Assembly: GCF_000308835.1 (NCBI RefSeq)
Contig: NZ_BAGN01000079.1
Coordinates: 1 to 40,477, forward strand
Reading direction: 5' to 3'
Length of the DNA: 40,477 nt
DNA from: Nocardia vinacea NBRC 16497
GTDB taxonomy: Bacteria > Actinomycetota > Actinomycetes > Mycobacteriales > Mycobacteriaceae
The notes below the pieces were generated by a model, which had not been told where the DNA came from, ran no database searches, and saw only the letters and a list, made by a program, of their open reading frames with translations. Made by a program: the position numbers and the translations under genes. Numbering within the stretch: the first letter of the stretch is position 1; every line of letters begins with the position of its first letter. Below, in pieces: positions 33,568 through 40,477 of the stretch.

Positions 33568-34857
33568 ATGACCGAGCGCGAGGTGATCGTCGAAGCCGAT
33601 GGCGGTTCCCGGGGCAATCCGGGCCCGGCCGGTTACGGCGCGGTCGTCTTCGATGCCGATCACATCCGAATTCTCGCCGAGCGCAGGGAATACGTCGGTA
33701 TCACCACCAATAATGTCGCTGAATACCGCGGGCTCATCGCGGGTTTGGAGGCAGCGGCGGAGTTGGGCGCGCGCGTGGTGTCGGTGCGCATGGATTCCAA
33801 GCTCGTGGTCGAGCAGATGTCCGGACGCTGGAAGGTCAAGCACGCGTCCATGATTCCGCTGGCCGACCGGGCACGCAGGCTCGTCGCCGGATTCGACAGC
33901 GTGACGTTCACCTGGATTCCGCGCGCCGAGAACTCACATGCCGACCGGCTGGCGAACGAGGCGATGGATGACGCCACGCTGATCGGCGAGGTGCACGCCG
34001 CCGAGCGGCAGTTACTCGATGCGGGCGCGGCCGCGGCCACCTTGGCGGAAGAGGCGCGTGAGGCCGAAGAACAGTTGCTCGGCTGGACCGACGAACCGCA
34101 GACCTCAGCGCGCGGCGTCGAAGAGCACCTGCCGAGTTGGATCGACGAGGTCCGGGATACGCAGTCGACCGCATCGAATACCGAAGCCGCCGAACGCAAG
34201 CCGCCGACCGCCGCCGAAAATGCACCCGCCTGGACCGGTGCGACCGGCCGTCCGACTCGCTTGCTTCTGCTGCGCCACGGCCAAACCGCCCTCTCGATAG
34301 AGCGCCGCTATTCCGGCCGCGGCAACCCACCCCTGACCGACCTCGGCCGTGAACAGGCCGCCCGCGCCGCGAAAATGCTCGCCGCGAAGGGGGGCATCGC
34401 CGCGGTTATCACCTCCCCGCTCGGCCGCGCCCGGGAGACCGCCGAAGCCGCCGCGACCGCACTCGATATTCCGGTGCGCGTGCTCGACGGCCTCACCGAA
34501 ACCGACTTCGGCGAATGGGAGGGTCTCACCTTCCAGGAAGCAGCACAACGAGATCCGCAACTGCACGCCCGCTGGCTCGGTGATCCCTCGACTCCCGCGC
34601 CGAACGGCGAGAGTTTCGATCAGGTGCGCGAACGAGTCGAGGCGGCACGGCGCGATCTGCTCGCCCGGTATCCCGGCCAGAACATCGTGGTGGTCAGCCA
34701 TGTGACCCCCATCAAGACCTTGCTGCAGTTGGCGCTCGGCGTCGGTCCGTCGCTGCTGTATCGCCTGCATTTGGATCTGGCGTCGCTCTCGATCGCGGAG
34801 TTCTATCCGGACGGTGGCTCGTCGGTTCGGTTGGTCAACGACACGTCCTACCTCTGA
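33568..34857 (+). CDS. Bifunctional RNase HI / alpha-ribazole-type phosphatase
   Basis: A 429-aa fusion equivalent to Rv2228c. Residues 1-140 form an RNase HI domain with acidic residues Asp11 (VEADGGSRGNPGPAG), Glu52 (NNVAEYRG), Asp76 (RMDSKLV) and Asp126 (NSHADRLANEA). A hydrophilic linker of about 85 residues follows, longer than in mycobacteria. Residues 228-429 form a histidine phosphatase domain with RHG at 236-238 and the second His at 378 (VVVSHVTP). In M. tuberculosis the two halves act on RNA:DNA hybrids and on alpha-ribazole phosphate in cobalamin synthesis. The ATG has an AGGGG site. Confidence 0.94.
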   Translation: MTEREVIVEADGGSRGNPGPAGYGAVVFDADHIRILAERREYVGITTNNVAEYRGLIAGLEAAAELGARVVSVRMDSKLVVEQMSGRWKVKHASMIPLADRARRLVAGFDSVTFTWIPRAENSHADRLANEAMDDATLIGEVHAAERQLLDAGAAAATLAEEAREAEEQLLGWTDEPQTSARGVEEHLPSWIDEVRDTQSTASNTEAAERKPPTAAENAPAWTGATGRPTRLLLLRHGQTALSIERRYSGRGNPPLTDLGREQAARAAKMLAAKGGIAAVITSPLGRARETAEAAATALDIPVRVLDGLTETDFGEWEGLTFQEAAQRDPQLHARWLGDPSTPAPNGESFDQVRERVEAARRDLLARYPGQNIVVVSHVTPIKTLLQLALGVGPSLLYRLHLDLASLSIAEFYPDGGSSVRLVNDTSYL

Positions 34858-35172
34858 GGAATTGGGCATCGGACCAACCCGTAGATTTTCCGCGAACCGC
34901 GAATTATGGCGCATCGCAATGGATTCGGCCTGTCGAAACGACCCCTTTGGGTTGAATCTCACACGGTAACGTTTCAGACACGGTTATAGCGGTAGGCTTC
35001 GGGTCGGTCAGGCACAGGCATCCCGCCCCGCCTGTCTGGTCGGGGATAACGAAGGTCTTCGAACAGTGCTGCTCGGGGGGATGAGAGCTGACGAGCAGCG
35101 TTGCTCGGTGGTCGCTTCGAACGATGAAGTAGTCCTGTGCGGTCGAGTGATTCGATGGAAGCGCAGGTTCGA
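34858..35172 (+). promoter_or_regulatory. 315-base region upstream of the NRPS-associated fusion gene
   Basis: No gene is seen here. The first half is notably AT-rich for this genome. It contains a near-direct repeat (CACACGGTAAC at 34971 and GACACGGTTAT at 34977 onward), an ACAGGC/GCCTGT hairpin (35014-35035), and an 8-bp inverted repeat GCTGCTCG (35068-35075 and 35092-35099). It probably holds the promoter of the peptide locus. No match to an iron-box sequence was seen. Confidence 0.4.
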
Positions 35173-37647
35173 ATGAGTAGTCCGATCAAGGTTATCGTGC
35201 TCGGTGCGGGGATCGGAGGGCTCACCACCGCCGCCGCATTGCGACAGGCGGGCTTCGCGGTCGAACTCTATGAGGCCGCTCCCGAGCTGCGTGGCCAGGG
35301 ATTCGGACTTTCGGTGCAGGCCAATGGGATCAAGGCGCTGCGTGCAATCGGCCTCGGCATCGAGGAGGAACTGTTCGAGCGCGGCGGCAAGGTCGAGACC
35401 TTCCGCTTCAACAATCCGGACGGCACGCCCATCCGAGTGCTTCCGGTACACCGCCAAGACGACCGGCTCGGCGCATCGAGCGTTGCCCTGCACCGCAGGG
35501 ATCTGCACGCGATCTTGCTGCGCGCGATCGGCGACACCCCGACTCATGTTGGCGCACAAGCGACTCGGTTCGTAGACGACGGTGAGCACGTGCGCGTCGA
35601 ATTCGCCGACGGCCGCATCGCCGAGGGCGATCTGCTGATCGGCGCCGACGGCATCCACTCCGTGGTGCGCGCCCAATTGCACGGCCGCGCCGAACCGCGC
35701 CCCGGCAATTTTGTCGCCTGGTTGGCTTGTATCCCGTTCGAACATCCCGCCGTGCCGCGCGGCTACTCGGCCCACTATTGGGGCACCGGAATGCGTTTCG
35801 GCATCCACGACATCGGCCACGGCCGGGTGTACTGGTGGGGGACGATGACCATGCCGGGCGACGAGGCCGCCGATTGGCAGGGCACCAAGGAAGATCTGCG
35901 GCGGCTCTATGCCGACTGGGCGCCGGAGGTGCGCGCCTGCATCGATCAGACCGAATGGGCCGATGTGCTCGCCGTGCCCTGCCAGGACCGTCCGCCGCTG
36001 GACGGCTGGGGCCGCGGCCGGGTCACCCTGCTCGGTGATGCCGCACATCCCATGCTGCCCAGCCTGGGCCAGGGCGCCAACTCTGCCATCGAGGACGCGG
36101 TCGTACTCGCCCACACGCTGAAGACTTCGCTGGATCCTGTTGCGGGCCTGCGGCGTTACGAGCAGGTGCGCGCCGAGCGCACCGCCATGTTCGTGAACGG
36201 CTCGTGGTCGCTCGGCAAGATCGAGCAGACGACCGATCCCAAGCTGGTGAAGGTGCGTGACACCTACTTCCGGCACGCACCCACTGAATTCTTCCTGCGC
36301 GAGTTGGGCAAGCCGATGTCGTTCCCACCGCTGGAGGGGCCGACCGCGCGGCTGCCGCGCCAGCTGTCTCCGGTGGAGCGCTGGCATTGGATCGCGGATC
36401 AGCTTGCGCCGCTGCATATTCTGGCCCGGGTGCGGGTGCACGGCTCGATTACCGCGGAGCAGGTGCGTACCGGCTTGGACGAAGTGCAGCACCGACATCC
36501 GCTGCTCGGTGTCGCGGTGGCAGCCGAACCCGACGGCATCGCACCGCGTTTCGTGCCGGTGCCAACGCCGATTCCGCTGCGTGTGGTCGAATCCGCCGAT
36601 CCGGATGCCTGGTTGACCGAGGTCGACGAGGTCGAATTGCGCGAACCATTCGACTGGCACTCCGGTCCGCTCGCGCGCGCCGTGCTCATCACGGATGCGA
36701 CCGGTGAGAGCAGCGATCTGATCGTCACCCTGCACTATGCGATCGCCGACGGCGAGAGCGCGATGTCGGTGGCCAAGCAGGTGCTGCAGGTCGCCGCGGG
36801 CGAGGGCAGTGATCTCGAGCCCGCACCGGTCCGGCCGGGTCCAGAGGAACTGTTCCCGGCGAAGTTCCAGGGCGCCAAGGGCTTCGGCCGCACCGTGGGA
36901 TCGCTGCTGCGCGACCAGAAGTCGCAGCTGAAGCGGCCGCGCCGACTCGAACCGACCGAACTCGCAGCGCCGTCACGGCGACGCAGCCGGGTCGTGCACC
37001 GCAGCCTGGATGCCGATCAACTCGACGCATTGACCGCAGGCTGTGCGCGCAGAGGCGTCGGCCTGCAGGCCGCGCTCTCGGCGGCGCTGCTCATCGCGGC
37101 GGCCCGCGAGTCGGACACCTACACCGAATCCTGGTACACCGTCGGCAGTTCGGTGAACTTCCGCGGCCACCTCGACGGCGCGGTCGGTGATACCGAGGTC
37201 GGGACCTACCAGGGCATGATCGCGACCCCGGCGAAGTACGCACCGTGGTCCTCGCTGTGGCAGATCGCCGGCGAAATCGAGCGCGAGTACGGCGCAAGAA
37301 TGGACCGCCGCGACCATCTCGCGGCCATGAGCCTGCTGAAGGTGGCCGCACCGAAATCGGTGGCCGCCAGTGCATCCACGGTCAAGCTGATGGACACCCG
37401 CGGTCCAGGTCACCTGTGTATGACATATCTGGGGCGCTATGCGTTCCCGGACAAGATCGGCGCGTGGCAGCTCGCGGGCGCGCAATTCGTCTCGGGCATG
37501 TCGGTGAGCGGCTTCATCATGGCCACCGCCAATGCCACGCATGGCGAATTGTCGTTCAACATCGGCTATGTCGAGCCCGCGGTGTCGCGTGCGCGTGCCC
37601 AACGTCTTGCCGACGAGAGTGTGCGCGCACTGCTGTCGGTGATCTGA
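35173..37647 (+). CDS. FAD-dependent monooxygenase fused to a condensation/PapA-like acyltransferase domain
   Basis: An 824-aa two-domain protein. Residues 1-375 are a class A flavin monooxygenase: GAGIGG dinucleotide motif (11-16), DG motif GADGIHSVVR (157-166), and the GD motif LLGDAAHPMLPSLGQGAN (286-303). Residues 395-824 resemble the NRPS condensation/PapA fold (SPVERWHWIADQLAPLH, QHRHPLLGVAV). The HHxxxDG motif reads HYAIADG (521-527): the second, catalytic His is Tyr522. A one-chain hydroxylase plus acyl-condensation-like domain next to an NRPS suggests tailoring or starter-unit handling. Starts at 35137 and 35155 are also possible; 35173 begins the flavin domain directly. Whether the second domain is active is unclear. 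Confidence 0.88.
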   Translation: MSSPIKVIVLGAGIGGLTTAAALRQAGFAVELYEAAPELRGQGFGLSVQANGIKALRAIGLGIEEELFERGGKVETFRFNNPDGTPIRVLPVHRQDDRLGASSVALHRRDLHAILLRAIGDTPTHVGAQATRFVDDGEHVRVEFADGRIAEGDLLIGADGIHSVVRAQLHGRAEPRPGNFVAWLACIPFEHPAVPRGYSAHYWGTGMRFGIHDIGHGRVYWWGTMTMPGDEAADWQGTKEDLRRLYADWAPEVRACIDQTEWADVLAVPCQDRPPLDGWGRGRVTLLGDAAHPMLPSLGQGANSAIEDAVVLAHTLKTSLDPVAGLRRYEQVRAERTAMFVNGSWSLGKIEQTTDPKLVKVRDTYFRHAPTEFFLRELGKPMSFPPLEGPTARLPRQLSPVERWHWIADQLAPLHILARVRVHGSITAEQVRTGLDEVQHRHPLLGVAVAAEPDGIAPRFVPVPTPIPLRVVESADPDAWLTEVDEVELREPFDWHSGPLARAVLITDATGESSDLIVTLHYAIADGESAMSVAKQVLQVAAGEGSDLEPAPVRPGPEELFPAKFQGAKGFGRTVGSLLRDQKSQLKRPRRLEPTELAAPSRRRSRVVHRSLDADQLDALTAGCARRGVGLQAALSAALLIAAARESDTYTESWYTVGSSVNFRGHLDGAVGDTEVGTYQGMIATPAKYAPWSSLWQIAGEIEREYGARMDRRDHLAAMSLLKVAAPKSVAASASTVKLMDTRGPGHLCMTYLGRYAFPDKIGAWQLAGAQFVSGMSVSGFIMATANATHGELSFNIGYVEPAVSRARAQRLADESVRALLSVI

Positions 37648-37710
37648 CAGCGGCTGGCCGTAGCGACTGCGTGCAGGTCGCTCGAAATGGTCAGCACCCA
37701 TAAACGAGGG

Positions 37711-37745
37711 CGAATCCCGGCATCGAGGTCGATGCCGGTAATTCG
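37711..37745. promoter_or_regulatory. Inverted repeat upstream of the NRPS gene (10-bp perfect core)
   Basis: CCGGCATCGA (37717-37726) is inverted perfectly at 37729-37738 with a 2-base centre, flanked by CGAAT (37711-37715) and ATTCG (37741-37745), giving 15 paired bases. It lies 64 bases after the fusion gene stop and about 115 bases before the NRPS start. The nearly absent loop favours a protein-binding operator over an RNA hairpin. Confidence 0.5.
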
Positions 37746-37860
37746 CGCTATCCGAAAACTGGATACAAGTGGTAACAGCTATGCGTTTCGGCGTCGTCAG
37801 GGGTGGGTCCTGGACAGTTCGCGCACGGTCTGTGCCGCGACTGTCGCGATAGGAGTGACT

Positions 37861-40477
37861 GTGACGTCGGAAACCAGCGCAAATCCCGCAAGACCAATCG
37901 AAGCGTGGCCGGTCAGCGCATATCAGCGCGACGTACTCGGCCTGGCATTCCGGCTGGCGCCGGAACCCGTTGCGCAGCAGACCTATAGCCTGCGCATGGA
38001 TGAGCCGCTGGACATCGAGCGGCTGCAGGCCTGCTGGCAGCGCGCGCTGATGAGCGATGAGGCATTGCGATTGCGCTTCGCCTTCGAGAACGGCGAATTC
38101 CGCCAATGGATTTCGAATGAGATTCCGCCGGTCGAGGTCGTCGACCTGACCGGAGTACCGGACCCCGAGGTCGCGACCCAGGAGTGGCTGTGGCGCGAGG
38201 TCGGCGCGCCGGAGCGGCCGGATCGGCCCGCGCGGCTGGCCGCGGTGGTGGACCGGCCGGACCGGTTCTTCCTGTTCATATCGTTCCATCACGCGCTGGC
38301 CGACGGCTACGGCATGAATCCGGTCATCGCCACGCTCGATACCAGCTACAAGATGAAAGACGTTCCGCTCGAACAGCTTGCGGTGCCCGAGCCCGCCAAC
38401 GAGCACACCGACCGTTCCGTGGCCACCTATCGGCGGATCATCGAGGACGACGAGGCATACCGGACCTCCGAGCAGTACACGGCGGACCGCGACGGTCTGC
38501 TCGCCGCGCTCGACGGCGTCGAACCCGCCTTGTTCCCCAACCGGACCAGCTCGCCGAGAATCGCCCGCGGACACTACAACACGATGATCTCGGGGAAGTA
38601 CCTCGACCGCGTCCGCGCCACAGGTGTCACCGTCTTCGCGTATCTGACCGCTGCGGTGGCTTCGTATCTCACGTCGATCCACCGCACCGATCAGGTGGTG
38701 ATCGGCGTACCGATGCTGAACCGGCACTCGGCGGAGACCTATCGCACGCAGGGCCACCGCGCCAATGTCGTTCCGCTGCCGGTGCGCGTCGATCGCGACG
38801 TGCCGCTCGCGCGTATCGCGGAGCAGGTGACCCAGCAGATTCGAAAGCTCAAGAAGCATCAGCGCTTCCCGTACGGCGAACTGACCCGCGCGCTGAATCC
38901 GGATCCGGCCGCGCCGCCGCTGTACGACGTCGCCTTCTCCCACACGAAGCTGCCGGATGCCGATTACGTTCACGAGCTGATCTCGAAATGGACGGTGCAC
39001 AATCCGGGTTCGGTGACCAACGCGCTCACTATCGTCACTGCCGAAAATGGCCGGGACGGCTCGTTCAGCCTCCAGTTGTTCTACGACACAGACATTTTCG
39101 ACGCGAGCTTCCCGATCGGATCGGCGCTGCGCAGCGTCGGCGAGATGGTCACCGCGTCGCTGGACAATCCGGAGACCCCGGTGGGTGCGCTGCCGCTGCT
39201 TTCGGCGCAGGCGCGTGCCGAAGTCGCGGCGTTCGAGGCTGGTCCGCGTATCGAATTCCCCTACACCACCATTGATCGGCTCTTCACCGAAAAGGCCGCC
39301 GCCCATCCGGACCGGGTGGCGGTCGTACCCGCCGACTCCAATGAACTGACCTACGCCCGATTGGCCGGTCTGGTCGACGGCTTCGCAGCCCGGCTGCATG
39401 AGCTCGGTGCCACCTGCAACGAGTGCATTCCGGTGATTCTGCCCCGTTCGACCGACATGCTCATCGCGGTGCTCGGCATCCTGCGCGCCGGATGCGCTTA
39501 CGTGCCGCTCGATCCGGATTACCCGGCGGCGCGTATCGAAACGGTTCTCGCGGACTGCGACGCGCGGTTCGTGGTCGCTGGAAGTGAGCATGCGCGGGTC
39601 TACCAAGCCCTCGGCATCACCCGTATCACGGCGGCCGACACTGTGCCGGGCAGCGTCGAAAACGTCTCGCACCCACACGATTTGAGCTATCTCATCTACA
39701 CCTCGGGTTCCACCGGTGTGCCCAAGGGTGTGATGGTCGAGCACCGCTCGGTGGTCAACCGGCTGACCTGGATGCAGCGCCGCTACCCGCTGTTCGCCGA
39801 TGACGTGATCCTGCAGAAGACGCCCGTCACCTTCGACGTTTCGGTGTGGGAGTTGTTCTGGTGGGCCATCACCGGCGCCAAGGTCGCGCTGCTCGAGGTC
39901 GGCGGTGAGCGCGATCCACGCCGCATCGCCGAGGCCATCGAGACGAATGCGGTGACCGTCGTGCACTTCGTGCCGTCCATGCTGGCGGCCTTCGTCGACG
40001 AACTGGAGGCCGATCGTACGATCGTGCCGCGCATCGCGGGCCTGCGCCGGGTGTTCTGCAGTGGTGAGGCACTGCCGCCCGCGCTGGTCCGCCGCTTCCA
40101 TGCCGCGTTCGCCACGGTCGCTCAGCGGCCGCCCCAATTGGTGAATCTCTACGGTCCCACCGAGGCCACCGTGGACGTCTCGTATTTCGAGTGCCCGCAA
40201 AGGGATTCGCTGGATCTGGTGCCCATCGGCCGTCCGATCGACAATATCGACTTGCTGGTGCTCGACGAATCCGGTCGCCGCATGCCCATCGGCGTTCCCG
40301 GCGAGCTCAATATCGCCGGAGTCGGCCTCGCGCGCGGCTACCGCGGCCGCCCCGACCTGACCGCGGCCGCATTCGTCGACGATCTGACCGTGCCCGGCCG
40401 TCGCCGCTACCGCACCGGTGACCTGGCGCGTTGGCTGGCCGATGGCACCCTGGAGTATCTGGGCCGTTTCGATGATC
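37861..40477 (+). CDS. Nonribosomal peptide synthetase, first module C-A(Ser), truncated by window end
   Basis: The first 872 residues of a larger enzyme. The condensation domain (about 12-440) has the canonical catalytic motif HHALADG (143-149). The adenylation domain starts near 468 and shows its core motifs: YLIYTSGSTGVPKGVMVEH, FDVSVWELFW, NLYGPTEATVDVS, and YRTGDLARW. Reading the substrate pocket gives D659, V660, W663, H702, F732, S734, L763, V771, D772, which equals the first nine positions of the EntF serine code, so L-serine is the predicted substrate. The GTG at 37861 has an AGGAG five bases upstream. The remaining domains lie outside the window. A condensation domain in the first module implies acyl or peptidyl loading from another protein. 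Confidence 0.93.
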   Translation, partial: MTSETSANPARPIEAWPVSAYQRDVLGLAFRLAPEPVAQQTYSLRMDEPLDIERLQACWQRALMSDEALRLRFAFENGEFRQWISNEIPPVEVVDLTGVPDPEVATQEWLWREVGAPERPDRPARLAAVVDRPDRFFLFISFHHALADGYGMNPVIATLDTSYKMKDVPLEQLAVPEPANEHTDRSVATYRRIIEDDEAYRTSEQYTADRDGLLAALDGVEPALFPNRTSSPRIARGHYNTMISGKYLDRVRATGVTVFAYLTAAVASYLTSIHRTDQVVIGVPMLNRHSAETYRTQGHRANVVPLPVRVDRDVPLARIAEQVTQQIRKLKKHQRFPYGELTRALNPDPAAPPLYDVAFSHTKLPDADYVHELISKWTVHNPGSVTNALTIVTAENGRDGSFSLQLFYDTDIFDASFPIGSALRSVGEMVTASLDNPETPVGALPLLSAQARAEVAAFEAGPRIEFPYTTIDRLFTEKAAAHPDRVAVVPADSNELTYARLAGLVDGFAARLHELGATCNECIPVILPRSTDMLIAVLGILRAGCAYVPLDPDYPAARIETVLADCDARFVVAGSEHARVYQALGITRITAADTVPGSVENVSHPHDLSYLIYTSGSTGVPKGVMVEHRSVVNRLTWMQRRYPLFADDVILQKTPVTFDVSVWELFWWAITGAKVALLEVGGERDPRRIAEAIETNAVTVVHFVPSMLAAFVDELEADRTIVPRIAGLRRVFCSGEALPPALVRRFHAAFATVAQRPPQLVNLYGPTEATVDVSYFECPQRDSLDLVPIGRPIDNIDLLVLDESGRRMPIGVPGELNIAGVGLARGYRGRPDLTAAAFVDDLTVPGRRRYRTGDLARWLADGTLEYLGRFDD

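Noticed and set aside
34858..35172. IdeR/DtxR iron box upstream of the peptide locus
   Set aside because: I looked for the TTAGGTTAG-type palindrome expected for iron-regulated siderophore genes and did not find one here or in 37648-37860.
36973..40200. 1075-codon open frame on the minus strand opposite the NRPS and fusion gene
   Set aside because: It spans two unambiguous plus-strand genes and the gap between them. The product is Arg/Gly/His/Asp-rich without domains, so it is a codon-bias artefact despite its length.
1..40477. CRISPR arrays, insertion sequences, phage or toxin-antitoxin modules
   Set aside because: No regularly spaced repeats, transposase or integrase motifs, terminal inverted repeats or recognisable toxin-antitoxin pairs were seen in either strand.

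Overview
The window comes from a high-GC, mycolic-acid-making actinomycete, most probably a Nocardia or a close relative. It has GTG/TTG starts, many apparently leaderless genes, a mycobacterial-type FAS-II operon (fabD-acpM-kasA-accD6), lipoproteins, SURF1, PtpA and late cobalamin genes. No insertion sequence, phage gene, integrase or CRISPR array was seen.

Layout. (1) 1-10629 is a conserved core matching the M. tuberculosis Rv2238c-Rv2247 neighbourhood: a partial tRNA, ahpE, a DUF3052 gene and a lipoprotein on the minus strand; then aceE (pyruvate dehydrogenase E1), a PucR/FasR-like regulator, and the FAS-II genes on the plus strand. A strong 13-bp hairpin precedes fabD, and three hairpins fill the gap between kasA and accD6, where mycobacteria carry kasB. 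An intrinsic-terminator-like hairpin closes the operon. (2) 10.7-26.3 kb is a mosaic accessory stretch: a dicarboxylate carrier, an HxlR regulator, two lipoproteins, a nitroreductase, a secreted SGNH hydrolase translationally coupled to an acyltransferase-3 membrane protein, an orphan adenine-N6 DNA methyltransferase, a TetR regulator, a 61-aa protein, a gamma-carbonic-anhydrase-like hexapeptide protein, a GlxA-type regulator facing a metallo-hydrolase, alanine dehydrogenase, a membrane-anchored serine hydrolase, and an ECF41 sigma factor with its own recognisable promoter. (3) 26.4-34.9 kb corresponds to M. tuberculosis Rv2236c-Rv2228c, inverted relative to block 1: cobD, SURF1, ptpA, cobC-like aminotransferase, DUF34/NIF3, a membrane protein, a decayed gene, a zinc-ribbon coiled-coil protein, and the RNase HI/phosphatase fusion. 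(4) 35.2 kb to the end opens a nonribosomal peptide locus: a flavin monooxygenase fused to a condensation-like domain whose catalytic His is replaced by Tyr, then an NRPS (C-A...) cut by the window end, whose adenylation pocket reads as a serine code identical in its nine visible positions to EntF.

How the parts work together. AceE supplies acetyl-CoA, AccD6 makes malonyl-CoA, FabD loads it on AcpM, and KasA elongates meromycolate precursors; the PucR/FasR-like protein upstream is a plausible activator. CobD, the CobC-like aminotransferase and the phosphatase half of the Rv2228c homologue belong to cobalamin nucleotide-loop assembly. The NRPS locus is the most likely source of undescribed chemistry.
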